Shown here: positions 24,409 through 33,576 of the stretch, piece after piece
Position numbering within the stretch: the first letter of the stretch is position 1
Layout: each line of letters opens with the position of its first letter
NCBI RefSeq assembly: GCF_001647285.1
Contig: NZ_LRML01000010.1
Span: 1-64,000, forward strand
Length of the DNA stretch: 64,000 nucleotides
Source: Rufibacter roseus
GTDB taxonomy: Bacteria; Bacteroidota; Bacteroidia; Cytophagales; Hymenobacteraceae
Direction of reading: 5' to 3'
Position numbers and translations under genes: made by a program
Notes under the pieces: model-generated
Told to the model about the DNA's origin: nothing
Database searches by the model: none
Seen by the model: the letters and a program-made list of their open reading frames with translations, nothing else

Positions 24409-25464
24409 ATGAATCTGCCGCTTAAGATAGACATCCACACGCACATCTTGCCTGAGAAATGGCCAGACTTGCAGGAACGATACGGGTACGGCGGCTTTAT
24501 ACGGCTGGAGCACCACAAGCCCTGCTGCGCCCGCATGATGAAAGACGACCGCTTTTTCCGTGAGATTCAGAGTAACAGCTGGGACCCGCAGGTGCGCATG
24601 CACGATTGCGACCAACATGGGGTGCAGGTACAGGTGCTGAGTACAGTGCCGGTCATGTTCAGCTACTGGGCCAAGCCCGAGCACACCTGGGACCTCTCCA
24701 AAATTCTGAACGACCATATTGCTGGCGTAGTAGCTGATTTTCCGCACCGCTTTGTGGGGTTGGGCACTTTGCCTATGCAAGACACTGATCTGGCAATAAA
24801 GGAGCTGGAGCGCTGCATGAAAGAACTGGGGCTGGCAGGCGTACAGATAGGCTCCAACATCAATGACACCAACCTAGACGACCCCTCGTTGTTTCCAATT
24901 TTTGAGGCGGCCCAAGATTTAGGAGCCAGCATTTTTGTGCATCCCTGGGATATGATAGGCGAAAAGAAAATGCGGAAATTCTGGCTGCCTTGGCTTGTTG
25001 GTATGCCAGCTGAAACCTCCCGTGCCATCTGTTCGCTAATTTTTGGCGGAGTGCTGCGCCGTCTGCCCAACCTGCGCCTGGCCTTTGCTCACGGGGGCGG
25101 TTCCTTCCCGTTTACGTTGGGTCGTATTCAGCATGGCTTTGATGTACGTCCTGATTTGTGCGCCGTAGACAATCCTGTTGCCCCGGAAGAGTACATTGGC
25201 AAGTTCTGGATTGACTCCCTTGTACACTGCCCCAACACCCTTGATTTTGTGGTGAAGCAGTTTGGCGCCGACAAGGTGGCACTGGGTTCTGATTATCCGT
25301 TCCCGTTGGGAGAGCTTGAGCCAGGCAAACTGATCGAATCAATGGATTACTCGCCTGAATTGAAGGAAATGCTGCTGAGCGGTTCGGCACTGGGGTGGTT
25401 AGGTATGGAGAAGGAGCGGTTTATGCACCATTATTTATCGGCTCACGAGTCAAAAAAAAAGTAA
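24409..25464 (+). CDS. 2-amino-3-carboxymuconate-6-semialdehyde decarboxylase (ACMSD)
   Basis: This 351-residue metal-dependent amidohydrolase-fold decarboxylase converts ACMS to 2-aminomuconate semialdehyde, diverting carbon from quinolinate and NAD to full degradation. From the ATG at 24409 the metal-binding HTH falls at residues 10-12. Other landmarks are FVHPWDMIG (metal His), [19 protein letters not shown] and the Asp in [18 protein letters not shown]. The stretch DLCAVDNPV with the preceding Arg strongly matches animal and Pseudomonas ACMSD. I reject the longer upstream frame, which adds about 19 residues before the family N-terminus. Kynureninase follows 48 bases later in the same orientation. 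Confidence 0.95.
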   Translation: MNLPLKIDIHTHILPEKWPDLQERYGYGGFIRLEHHKPCCARMMKDDRFFREIQSNSWDPQVRMHDCDQHGVQVQVLSTVPVMFSYWAKPEHTWDLSKILNDHIAGVVADFPHRFVGLGTLPMQDTDLAIKELERCMKELGLAGVQIGSNINDTNLDDPSLFPIFEAAQDLGASIFVHPWDMIGEKKMRKFWLPWLVGMPAETSRAICSLIFGGVLRRLPNLRLAFAHGGGSFPFTLGRIQHGFDVRPDLCAVDNPVAPEEYIGKFWIDSLVHCPNTLDFVVKQFGADKVALGSDYPFPLGELEPGKLIESMDYSPELKEMLLSGSALGWLGMEKERFMHHYLSAHESKKK

Positions 25465-25512
25465 CAACTAAAAAATAATTTTTCTGCCGTGGCAGAAGCA
25501 ACTTACTACAGA

Positions 25513-26784
25513 ATGTCTTTCCAAAATACCCTTGCCTACGCACAAGAAAGAGACCATGATGATGCCCTTCGCTACTACCGCGAACATTTTCACATACCTA
25601 AGCACCAAGGCAAAGACACCGTGTACCTCTGCGGAAATTCTTTAGGTCTGCAGCCCAAAGCCGCAAGAGCGGCAATAGAGGAAGAAATGGAGAAATGGGC
25701 TGAACTAGGCGTGGAAGGTCATTTTAAAGGCGATGATCCTTGGTTTACCTTCCATAAAACACTGGCAGAACCTACCGCCAAGCTGGTAGGAGCCAAACCC
25801 AGTGAAGTGGTAGTTATGAACCAACTCACCGTGAACCTGCACCTCATGCTTGTTTCTTTTTACAGGCCGCAGGGCAGGCGCTATAAAATCTTAACCGAGG
25901 CCGGTGCTTTTCCCTCAGACCAATATGCCCTGGAAACGCAGGTGAAATTCCATGGCTACACTCCCGAAGACGCCATTATTGAAGTAACTCCGCGTGCTGG
26001 TGAGCAGACTTGGCGCACTGAAGATATTCTGCAAACCATCAGGGACAACGGCGATGAAATTGCGCTGGTGCTCATGAGCGGCGTGCATTACTATACTGGG
26101 CAAGTATTTGACATGGCCGCCATCACCCAGGCTGCGCATGAGGTAGGGGCTGTCTGCGGGTTTGATTTAGCGCATGCCGCCGGTAATGTGGTGTTGCGCC
26201 TGCATGATTGGGATGTGGATTTTGCCGTTTGGTGTACCTATAAATATCTAAATTCCGGCCCTGGTGGCACCTCCGGGGTATTCGTGCACGAGCGTCATTC
26301 CAACAAACCTGACCTGCCACGCTTCGCTGGTTGGTGGGGGTATGACCAGGAAGAGCGCTTCCAGATGAAGAAAGGCTTTATTCCCATGGCTGGGGCTGAT
26401 GGCTGGCAACTATCCAACTCCCAAATACTGCCCATGGCCGTACACCGCGCCTCTTTGCAGATGTTCGATGAAGCGGGCATGGAGGCGTTACGCGCCAAGA
26501 GCGAGGGCTTAACAGGTTATCTGGAGTTCCTGATTAATAGCTTGAATCAGCCCAAAGAAGATCTGGAGATAATTACTCCATCTGAACCTTCGGCACGTGG
26601 CTGTCAGTTGTCCTTGCTGGTGAACCGTAACGGGAGGCAGCTGTTTGAAACCCTTATGGCTAACGGCTTTATTTTAGATTGGCGCGAGCCCAATGTCATT
26701 AGAGTAGCGCCAACGCCGCTCTACAACACTTTTGAAGATGTATACCGCTTCGGGCAATTTTTAGAAGCGCATTTTAGAAGATAA
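25513..26784 (+). CDS. kynU: Kynureninase
   Basis: This 423-residue PLP enzyme cleaves (3-hydroxy)kynurenine to (3-hydroxy)anthranilate and alanine. Hallmarks are the N-terminal YLCGNSLGLQPKAAR, NQLTVNLHLM, the PLP region GFDLAHAAGNV and the lysine motif WCTYKYLNSGPGG. A long C-terminal domain follows, with RGCQLSLLV and RVAPTPLYNTFEDVY. The ATG at 25513 is chosen over a GTG at 25489, because MSFQNTLAYAQERD is the usual start of the family. It lies 48 bases after the ACMS decarboxylase gene, forming a two-gene unit, and is followed by an F1 palindrome. Confidence 0.96.
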   Translation: MSFQNTLAYAQERDHDDALRYYREHFHIPKHQGKDTVYLCGNSLGLQPKAARAAIEEEMEKWAELGVEGHFKGDDPWFTFHKTLAEPTAKLVGAKPSEVVVMNQLTVNLHLMLVSFYRPQGRRYKILTEAGAFPSDQYALETQVKFHGYTPEDAIIEVTPRAGEQTWRTEDILQTIRDNGDEIALVLMSGVHYYTGQVFDMAAITQAAHEVGAVCGFDLAHAAGNVVLRLHDWDVDFAVWCTYKYLNSGPGGTSGVFVHERHSNKPDLPRFAGWWGYDQEERFQMKKGFIPMAGADGWQLSNSQILPMAVHRASLQMFDEAGMEALRAKSEGLTGYLEFLINSLNQPKEDLEIITPSEPSARGCQLSLLVNRNGRQLFETLMANGFILDWREPNVIRVAPTPLYNTFEDVYRFGQFLEAHFRR

Positions 26785-26789
26785 AAGAT

Positions 26790-26830
26790 CTTGTTTTAGG
26801 CTTGTTTTCTGAAAAACAGGCCTAAAACAG
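26790..26830. repeat. F1 palindromic repeat
   Basis: CTTGTTTTAGGCTTGTTTTC is followed by TGAAAAACAGGCCTAAAACAG. It begins 6 bases after the kynU stop codon and lies between convergent genes, so a terminator role is likely. It is close to the family consensus. Confidence 0.88.
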
Positions 26831-26842
26831 TGCCCTTAGTTC

Positions 26843-27781
26843 TTATTTTGATTCGTTTGGAAGTTGAATGGCCGGCGGTTCTTGATAAGGTTCTCCGCTG
26901 TCTTGGTAAAAGCGGGTGGTAGGGTAGGCGAACTTAATGTCAGGGGCTGCCAAAAACTGGGTAAGCGTATCTTCCCAGATCAGGTTCTCGCTTTCGCGGC
27001 GGCGGGTAAGGGCGCAGAGGTACCGCACGGTAAATTGCACGCCCCGTTCTGCTACCTTGGTATACACCTTGGTGTTGAAATCCTTGTAGAAAATAAGATG
27101 CTCCTGCGATTCCCGGAGCACCATGCGTTTGGTGTCTTCGTTAAGCTGTTCGGCATGCTTTTGCCCTATCGCGGTAAGAATTTCTTTGGCTTTGCGCCAA
27201 TTGCTTTCTAACGTGACGTGCACCTGCAGCTCGTGCCAGAGAAAAGGGAAACCGTAGTTGTAGTTTACCTGTGTTCTGGTGAAAACATGGCTATTCGGTA
27301 TATGCACTACGTGACCCGTGGGCTGTTCAGAGTCAACGCCAGTACCCAGTTCATTCAAGGTAAATTGGAAAAGGGTGATGTCAATCACATCTCCGGTGTG
27401 GTCGCTGATTTTTATTCTGTCACCAATTCGGAACGGACGCTTCCAGAGCAGGTAAATCCAGCCGAACATGTTTAGGATTGGTTCTCTTAGTGCAACCACC
27501 AAACCCACTGAAAGTAGCCCCAAGTACGTGGCAATGGAAAAGATGCCGCCAAACCAGATGTTCGTCAGTAAAATGATGCCCAAGCCGGTAATAACGTAGT
27601 TCGTAGACTTTTTCCATTGGTAAAGCTTACGCGAATCTGGCTGCCATTTGAATACAATGCGGAGCAAGAACCGGCTAATGCCCCACAGGCAAGCCAGCAC
27701 CACTACAGAGGAAATAAGGTTTTCCTGCATTGTTGTAGAAAACCCTAAGTTATGTTCAACCCAACGTTGTATCTTAAGCAT
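26843..27781 (-). CDS. MscS-family mechanosensitive ion channel
   Basis: A 312-residue inner-membrane protein with the MscS layout. N-terminal helices lie at about residues 23-45 and 63-85. The pore-lining helix is about 85-110 (ATYLGLLSVGLVVALREPILNMFGWIYLL), followed by the beta-domain signature RPFRIGDRIKISDHTGDVIDI. The C-terminal mixed domain runs from about 190. Such channels open under hypo-osmotic membrane tension to release solutes. The gene is followed, in transcription direction, by an F1 copy that it shares with kynU. The antiporter gene at 27967 lies upstream on the same strand. Confidence 0.92.
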   Translation of the reverse strand: MLKIQRWVEHNLGFSTTMQENLISSVVVLACLWGISRFLLRIVFKWQPDSRKLYQWKKSTNYVITGLGIILLTNIWFGGIFSIATYLGLLSVGLVVALREPILNMFGWIYLLWKRPFRIGDRIKISDHTGDVIDITLFQFTLNELGTGVDSEQPTGHVVHIPNSHVFTRTQVNYNYGFPFLWHELQVHVTLESNWRKAKEILTAIGQKHAEQLNEDTKRMVLRESQEHLIFYKDFNTKVYTKVAERGVQFTVRYLCALTRRRESENLIWEDTLTQFLAAPDIKFAYPTTRFYQDSGEPYQEPPAIQLPNESK

Positions 27782-27892
27782 AAAGTAACTTATAGGTAGC
27801 TATGTAAGAACCTGAACCTGTTAAAGCTTTTACCTAATGTAGTAATTATCAGAACGACTGGCACAGCTGAATGATTTTATGAGTGTTTTAGG

Positions 27893-27922
27893 CGTGCTTT
27901 TTGAAAAACAGCCTCAAAACAG
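27893..27922. repeat. F1 palindromic repeat
   Basis: GTGTTTTAGGCGTGCTTTTT is followed by GAAAAACAGCCTCAAAAC. It lies 45 bases downstream of the antiporter stop codon, between it and the MscS gene on the same strand. Confidence 0.78.
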
Positions 27923-27966
27923 AGCTCTATTTAGAAGAGAGAGAGCCGCTAGCCAAGTGCAGAAGG

Positions 27967-30213
27967 TTAACTCGCAATCTCTCCATCTCGGGTGGCCTCC
28001 AATTGTTTAATCCGCCAGGGGCTGCCCACAATCCAGACAATGTCGCCGTTTTCAAATGAAAGCCCTGAGTCAGGGTTCAGAATTCTTTTGCCGTTTTTCT
28101 CTATACCTACAATCAGCCCTTTGGTTTTCTCGCGCACGCCAGATTCCAGAATGGTTTTATGTAATAGCGGTGAGCCCTTAGAAACCACCATCTTCTGAAG
28201 TTTAATTTCCTCTTTCGCCTCGTCAGGTGCAGAATCAGGGCTTGGGCTTTCAATAAATACTCTGAAGGCCTCCACCTGCTCTTCAAAACCGAAGACATAC
28301 AGCTTATCCCCTGGAAATATGTGCTCTTGCCGGGTGGGTGGCATGATGGTGCGTTTACCTCGTTCAATCACAGCCACGTTAATACCAAACTTTTCCCGTA
28401 TCTGCAGTTCCGCTAAGGTTCTGCCAACCACTGCAGATTCTGGCTGTACCTCAAAGCTGGTAAGATGTACGTTCCAGGGAGTAAGGGTGTGGTGTCTTTT
28501 TTCCGCCTCATTGATCTCGCGTGCGTTTAAGTTAGACATGAACCGGTTCTCAATGCGGGTGTAGAACTGCTGAATTCGGCGGGAGAAGATGATCATGGCG
28601 GCAATAATGACCAAGCCCGCCACAATGGCCACCTGTATTGAGAAGAACCTGTCTAGCAAGAAGGTGATAAACATAATGGAGATGGCAATCTTAGAAAATT
28701 CCATGACCAAGATGAGACTTCGGTAATTCCTGTTAGCCCAAATGCGGCCCTGCGCCTCTTTTTGCGGGTGATGCAAGGCCAAGGCCCACAGAAACGGAGC
28801 CATGCCCAGCAAAGTAACAGTGGCGGTGGCCACGTCGGCTAATTGGTCATGGCCAATCAAGTTGGTCATGAACGGATCTAGAAATTGTGCCGATAGCAAT
28901 ACCATGGCAATGATGAGCACCGAGTACACCACCAGGTTGATCACGTACCCTTTTAGTACCAGCTGCCAATCTGAGGTAGTGGCAATGGTTTGTGCGCCGG
29001 AGCTATATTCATTTAAGGAGGCTCTCCAGCGGGAGGGTAGAATCTTTTCAATGGTGTTGCTGAGCGGATCAGACAGTTTGATCATGTAGGGTGTTGTGAA
29101 CGTAGTAATAGCCGACACCGCCACCGCCACTGGGTATAAAAACTCAGAGGTAACGTTCAGTGTGAGCCCCAACGTAGCAATGATAAACGAGAATTCCCCA
29201 ATCTGGGATACGCTCATGCCAGACTTGACTGAAGTTTTCACGCCTTGCCCGGCCACTAACCCCCCGCCCGTGATACTTACCACCTTGCCTATGATGGTCA
29301 CTAGGGTGATAATGACAATTGGGCCGGCATAAGTGAGAATGATAGACGGATTGATGAGCATGCCTACTGACACAAAGAAGATGGCTCCAAACAAATCTTT
29401 CACGGAGGCCACCAAATGTTCTATCTTCTCGGCTTTAGTAGTTTCCGCCAGTATAGAACCCATAATGAAGGCTCCCAACGCCGGCGAAAAACCTACCTGT
29501 GCGGCCAGAATCACCATGAGCAGACAAAGCGCCAGAGACACAATCAGCAGCGTTTCGTCGTTCATCAGCTTACTGGCTTTTCTAAGAAAAGTGGGGATGA
29601 GGAAGATGCCGCCCAAAAACCAGACTACCAGAAAAAACGCCAGTTTCAGGACTGCCTGCAGCATTTCAGTGCCCGCAAACTGCTGGCTTACGGCCAAAGT
29701 AGAAAGTAAGACCAAGAGCAAAATAGCCACCAGGTCTTCCACAATCAGAATACCAAAGACCAAGCCCGCAAAACGCTGCGTTTTTACCCCCAGCTCGTCA
29801 AACGCCCTGATGATGATGGTGGTAGAGGAGATAGACAATATTCCGCCCAAAAATATGCTGTCCATGGTAGACCAGCCCAATAATTTGCCTGTCAAGTAAC
29901 CCAGCACCAGCATGATGACCACTTCAAACAGAGCCATGATAGAGGAGGCGCCGCCCACCTTCACCAGCTTTTTGAACGAGAATTCAAGACCCAGGCTGAA
30001 CAGCAGGAAGATAACCCCAATCTCAGCCCAAATGGTTATGTTTTCGGTTTCTATGACAGTAGGCAGTAGATCAAAATGAGGTCCTACCAGCAGACCTGCA
30101 ATAATATACCCCAGCACCAGCGGCTGTTTCAGCCTTTTGAAAATAAGTGTGATCAACCCCGCCGCCGCCAGAATGAGCCCTAGGTCAATGATTAAATGTG
30201 GTAAGTGTGTCAT
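27967..30213 (-). CDS. CPA2-family cation:proton antiporter with two RCK_C domains
   Basis: A 748-residue monovalent cation:proton antiporter-2 (KefB/RosB-like) protein. About residues 1-390 form the sodium/hydrogen exchanger domain (LKQPLVLGYIIAGLLVGP, VGFSPALGAFIMGSILAET, SVKSGMSVSQIGEFSFI). A second membrane block (about 425-560) is followed by two C-terminal TrkA-C/RCK_C regulatory domains, around residues 590-660 (VGRTLAELQIREKFGINVAVI) and 675-745 (GLIVGIEKNGKRILNP). The NAD-binding RCK_N domain of KefB/KefC is absent. The extra membrane block between the exchanger and the RCK_C domains is a distinctive architecture. The likely role is K+ or Na+ homeostasis. Confidence 0.93.
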   Translation of the reverse strand: MTHLPHLIIDLGLILAAAGLITLIFKRLKQPLVLGYIIAGLLVGPHFDLLPTVIETENITIWAEIGVIFLLFSLGLEFSFKKLVKVGGASSIMALFEVVIMLVLGYLTGKLLGWSTMDSIFLGGILSISSTTIIIRAFDELGVKTQRFAGLVFGILIVEDLVAILLLVLLSTLAVSQQFAGTEMLQAVLKLAFFLVVWFLGGIFLIPTFLRKASKLMNDETLLIVSLALCLLMVILAAQVGFSPALGAFIMGSILAETTKAEKIEHLVASVKDLFGAIFFVSVGMLINPSIILTYAGPIVIITLVTIIGKVVSITGGGLVAGQGVKTSVKSGMSVSQIGEFSFIIATLGLTLNVTSEFLYPVAVAVSAITTFTTPYMIKLSDPLSNTIEKILPSRWRASLNEYSSGAQTIATTSDWQLVLKGYVINLVVYSVLIIAMVLLSAQFLDPFMTNLIGHDQLADVATATVTLLGMAPFLWALALHHPQKEAQGRIWANRNYRSLILVMEFSKIAISIMFITFLLDRFFSIQVAIVAGLVIIAAMIIFSRRIQQFYTRIENRFMSNLNAREINEAEKRHHTLTPWNVHLTSFEVQPESAVVGRTLAELQIREKFGINVAVIERGKRTIMPPTRQEHIFPGDKLYVFGFEEQVEAFRVFIESPSPDSAPDEAKEEIKLQKMVVSKGSPLLHKTILESGVREKTKGLIVGIEKNGKRILNPDSGLSFENGDIVWIVGSPWRIKQLEATRDGEIAS

Positions 30214-30337
30214 TTATAAAATGAAGTTCTCTTTAGGTACGAAGGAGACAAAAGTGTGAAGGCAGATTTCTGCTGTGGCTAATTGCAGCATGAAAGATAA
30301 ATTTCAAGCCTGCTTTGAACGGCACAAGCAAAGGCAA

Positions 30338-30526
30338 TTACCATAGAAATTCCTCCGCAATCACAAACAGCAGGAAAGATAAGAGTAGCATTGTGCTGTA
30401 AATTAATAAAGCAAAGACTCGGCTTTTCTTGCCGTAATACCAAAACAACGCCTTTCTCGGGAAGAAAAGCCCGAGCAATATGCCAAAAATAGCGATCCAC
30501 GAAAATGTTATAGCAATAGATTTCAT
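30338..30526 (-). CDS. Small two-helix membrane protein
   Basis: A 62-residue protein with two hydrophobic segments, ITFSWIAIFGILLGLFF (about residues 6-22) and FALLIYSTMLLLSFLLFVIA (about 38-57), around a basic loop (YYGKKSR). The composition and topology resemble the many small conserved membrane proteins of Bacteroidota, so I think it is real, but no function is recognised. It lies upstream of the CPA2 antiporter gene on the same strand, 124 bases away. A shorter overlapping frame in this place is less protein-like. Confidence 0.5.
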   Translation of the reverse strand: MKSIAITFSWIAIFGILLGLFFPRKALFWYYGKKSRVFALLIYSTMLLLSFLLFVIAEEFLW

Positions 30527-30749
30527 CAGGAAAAACTTATAAGATAAAACCTGAACTTAGCCTAAAAGGCACCATTTGTCAGTGGCGTCCGGTCACGTAT
30601 AGCTTATATCAGTGAGAAAATCCCTCTGATATGTTCAGGAGTAAAAATGAAAAAGTAGCCTCAGAGGAACTTATGGTATTCCCGTAATGGGCAGATGTGC
30701 CTACTTGCAAAGAAGCTAAAGATAAGAGAGACTGATTGGTGACGAATCC

Positions 30750-31145
30750 CTAGGGAGCGTTAGGCTGTAGAATAACAGCGAAAATCTGAGCCAGAATTCC
30801 AACCTCCGCGAAATAAAGCACTTCTTCCGGAAGCTTCTCGTCAGCTGGTTTGGCAAACAACAGATAGGCAATAAGCTGCTGCCCTAAGGTTTGCTGCGAA
30901 ACAGTAACCAGTGAGGAGGAAGGTTTGGCATCAACAAAGGCATGTACAGCCGGTTTCTTAAAAGTATAAGAATGGGCACTGGCAGATGCTTGAGCCTGAG
31001 GAGTTGTGTTGTCGGTAGCAGAATGCAGCAGGAAGTGATATACCTCCACCTCCTGACCAGGCAAGGTCAGAGCCCACAGCAGCATCACCCACATTAAGGT
31101 GGCTTTACAACAGGTACCTACAATATTTCTGGCAGCGGACATCAC
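30750..31145 (-). CDS. Hypothetical protein with N-terminal hydrophobic segment
   Basis: The 131-residue product has an N-terminal hydrophobic segment (ATLMWVMLLWALTLPG, about residues 15-30) that may be a signal peptide or membrane anchor. A polar Ser/Ala-rich middle follows, and then a hydrophobic C-terminal part (LGQQLIAYLLFA and VLYFAEVGILAQIFAVILQP). No family is recognised and no neighbour on the same strand suggests a role. The codon pattern is coding-like and no longer ORF competes, but support is moderate. It is divergent from the NhaP-type antiporter gene. Confidence 0.45.
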   Translation of the reverse strand: MMSAARNIVGTCCKATLMWVMLLWALTLPGQEVEVYHFLLHSATDNTTPQAQASASAHSYTFKKPAVHAFVDAKPSSSLVTVSQQTLGQQLIAYLLFAKPADEKLPEEVLYFAEVGILAQIFAVILQPNAP

Positions 31146-31371
31146 TATTTACAAAAGAAACACCTTTAGTTTTAAAAGGCAAACCAACACGCTATGCCCA
31201 AGCTTTGGGCCAGCAGTATAGTGGCGGAGTTACAGACGCTAAGCTACGGTAACAGGTGCGCTAGTAAATAGTGCTTTAGCTTTGCTTTAAGCCGTAAGTT
31301 GCGGTTTTCCGTATGTAGGCTGGTAAAATTACTAGTGTCTCACTGCCCTTAGGTTGGGCATTCATCCTGCT

Positions 31372-32613
31372 ATGGATTTATACCTGATAATTTTTATAAT
31401 CATTGGAGCGGCCGCTTTGGCAATGGCTTGGCTTCCGACCTGGCTAGAGAGGTTTTCCTTTTCTTACAGCATTTTGTTTGTAGTGGTAGGTTTGCTGCTA
31501 TACCTGCTGCCAATTAATTTGCCGGAACCAGACCCGCTGCGCGAAAACGAGATTGTAGTGCGGCTTTCAGAATTCTGCGTGATAGTGACCCTCATGGGCA
31601 CAGGAATCAAGATTAACCGGCGTTTTTCGCTCAAGAACTGGTCAGTGCCCTTCAGGCTGGTGAGCTGGACCATGCTCATTTGTATAGGAGCTATGGTGAT
31701 GATGGGCTGGTGGGTATTAGGTTTGTCATTGGCTTCGGCACTGCTGCTGGGGGCTGCCATGGCGCCTACAGATCCGGTTTTGGCCGCCGATGTGCAGGTA
31801 GGTCCGCCCAGCGATGAGGTGGAAGACCACGCCCGCTTCTCCCTCACCGCTGAAGCCGGACTGAATGATGGAATGGCTTTCCCGTTCACTTGGTTGGCCG
31901 TTGCGGTGGCGCTGCAAGGCACAGATCCCAGTAACTGGCTTGGTGAATGGCTTTGGTATGATCTGCTGTACCGAATTGTAGTAGGAGTGGGAGTAGGATA
32001 CCTGATGGGGCGCTTATTAGCGTATTTGGTGTTCCGGCTGCCCAAGAAAAGCCACTTCCCCGAAACACATGATGGATTTGTGGCCATTTCTGCCACTCTT
32101 TTAGTGTACGGCTTAACAGAAATGGTGCACGGCTACGGCTTCATGGCGGTGTTTTTCACGGGCCTTACCATTAAGAACTATGAAAAAAACTACGATTACC
32201 ACCGAGAGCTGCACGATTTTACCGATCAGATTGAACGGATGGTGGTGGTAGTGATTCTGATCTTGTTCGGAGGCAGCTTGGCCAGAGGTCTGCTAGATTC
32301 TCTTACCTGGCAAGGAGCAGCGGTGGGCATAGGCTTGCTGTTGGTAGTAAGGCCATTGGCAGGCATGGTAGCCTTGTGGGGCACCAAAATTTCTTTCACA
32401 GAGAAATGGGTGATCAGCTTTTTCGGGATTAGGGGAATTGGCTCCATCTTTTATTTATCGTTTGGCCTGGAGCAAGCTCATTTTGCTGAGCCAGACGAGA
32501 TTTGGGCGGTAGCGGGGTTCATTATTCTGCTGTCTATTGTGATGCATGGTGTGCTAGCCACTCCGGCCATGGAATATATGGATAGGCGCCTCAATACCAA
32601 TAAACAGGCATAA
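31372..32613 (+). CDS. CPA1-family sodium:proton antiporter (NhaP-like)
   Basis: A 413-residue inner-membrane antiporter of the CPA1/NhaP type. The ATG at 31372 is preferred to a TTG at 31354. Family landmarks are LLGAAMAPTDPVLAADVQVG (the ion-binding TDP motif of helix 5, near residue 138), SLTAEAGLNDGMAFPF (the ND ion-binding motif), and later FFGIRGIGSIFYLSFGL. About 12 membrane helices are apparent. It should exchange Na+ (or K+) for H+ across the inner membrane. With the CPA2 antiporter and MscS channel genes it forms a loose ion-homeostasis neighbourhood, although on different strands. Confidence 0.93.
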   Translation: MDLYLIIFIIIGAAALAMAWLPTWLERFSFSYSILFVVVGLLLYLLPINLPEPDPLRENEIVVRLSEFCVIVTLMGTGIKINRRFSLKNWSVPFRLVSWTMLICIGAMVMMGWWVLGLSLASALLLGAAMAPTDPVLAADVQVGPPSDEVEDHARFSLTAEAGLNDGMAFPFTWLAVAVALQGTDPSNWLGEWLWYDLLYRIVVGVGVGYLMGRLLAYLVFRLPKKSHFPETHDGFVAISATLLVYGLTEMVHGYGFMAVFFTGLTIKNYEKNYDYHRELHDFTDQIERMVVVVILILFGGSLARGLLDSLTWQGAAVGIGLLLVVRPLAGMVALWGTKISFTEKWVISFFGIRGIGSIFYLSFGLEQAHFAEPDEIWAVAGFIILLSIVMHGVLATPAMEYMDRRLNTNKQA

Positions 32614-32694
32614 GGTGCTTATTTGATACTGATATTTTCTACAGTGAATCTTTCTCCGCATTTCCGTCTGCAACACCAGCGTCATCTGCTACAC

Positions 32695-33258
32695 ATGCCG
32701 CAGGCAGAGGTATACTTAGTCGAAAATTTTTTGTCTGGCGCAGAGGCTGAGCTTTTAAAACAGAATTTGTTAAACCAGGCAGGGTGGCGGCAGGAAAAGT
32801 TAAAGATGTTCGGGAAAGAAGTGGAGCAGCCTCGCCTGACAGCTTGGTACGCCGATGCCGGCAAAGCCTACACCTACTCCGGCCTCACCTGGGAACCGCA
32901 GCCTTGGCTGCCGGCGCTAAGTCAGCTCAGGCAGAAACTAGAGAAAACAACGGGTGCACAATTTAACAGTGTGTTGCTGAACCTGTACCGGCACGGGCAA
33001 GACAGCATGGGCTGGCACGCCGATAATGAACCGGAGCTGGGGCAGAATCCTATCATTGCCTCCATCAGCTTGGGCCAACCGCGGGTTTTCGCCTTCAAGC
33101 ATAATCAGCAACCTGAGTTAAAACTGCGTTTGTCTCTGGAGTCTGGTAGCTTGTTGTTGATGGCCGGCAGCACGCAGCACTTCTGGAAGCACCAGCTCCC
33201 CAAGTCTGCTAAACTTATGGAGCCTAGGATTAACCTTACTTTCAGGTTTATCTACTGA
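32695..33258 (+). CDS. AlkB-like 2-oxoglutarate/Fe(II) dioxygenase (DNA repair)
   Basis: A 187-residue AlkB/ABH2-type dioxygenase that oxidatively removes methyl groups from 1-methyladenine and 3-methylcytosine. Landmarks are MFGKEVEQPRLTAWYAD, LLNLYRHGQDSMGWHADNE (iron ligands His and Asp in WHAD), SISLGQPRVFAFKH, SGSLLLMAGSTQHFWKH (second iron His) and the 2-oxoglutarate-binding PRINLTFR. An in-frame TTG at 32623 would add 24 residues that do not look conserved, so the ATG at 32695 is preferred, although the choice is uncertain. It is convergent with the ogt gene, which also repairs alkylated DNA. Confidence 0.9.
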   Translation: MPQAEVYLVENFLSGAEAELLKQNLLNQAGWRQEKLKMFGKEVEQPRLTAWYADAGKAYTYSGLTWEPQPWLPALSQLRQKLEKTTGAQFNSVLLNLYRHGQDSMGWHADNEPELGQNPIIASISLGQPRVFAFKHNQQPELKLRLSLESGSLLLMAGSTQHFWKHQLPKSAKLMEPRINLTFRFIY

Positions 33259-33371
33259 TAGTGTTTGGAAATAGCGGTGCCACGTAAGCCATGATCAAGG
33301 CTGTAAAAATTTCAGTGTCACCTCAATCCTCTTGAAAATGACCTCGTATAAAAGGGGACAAGCTTAATAAA

Positions 33372-33509
33372 ATGATACGGAAATATTTAAATCGTCTGAT
33401 GTGCTCTGCCAAGGGTACCGAACAGGAGCACTCCCTGGATGAGATGATTTTATTCTATGGAGTCCTGTTTATAGGGTTTTATCTGCTCTTTCTCGCCTTT
33501 ATCTTGTGA
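33372..33509 (+). CDS. Possible 45-residue single-helix membrane protein
   Basis: ATG at 33372 opens a 45-residue frame ending at TGA 33507-33509. Its N-terminus is basic (MIRKYLNRLM), its middle is charged (KGTEQEHSLDEM), and its C-terminal half is a clear membrane helix (ILFYGVLFIGFYLLFLAFIL). It is the only candidate gene in the 318 bases between the AlkB-like gene and ogt. The amphipathic-to-hydrophobic layout is protein-like, but no homologue is recognised. Confidence 0.35.
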   Translation: MIRKYLNRLMCSAKGTEQEHSLDEMILFYGVLFIGFYLLFLAFIL

Positions 33510-33576
33510 TCAACTGCCGTTATCTTATTCCAAAAACCAATTACCTGTTTTAATTAGCTACACATTACTTACAGTT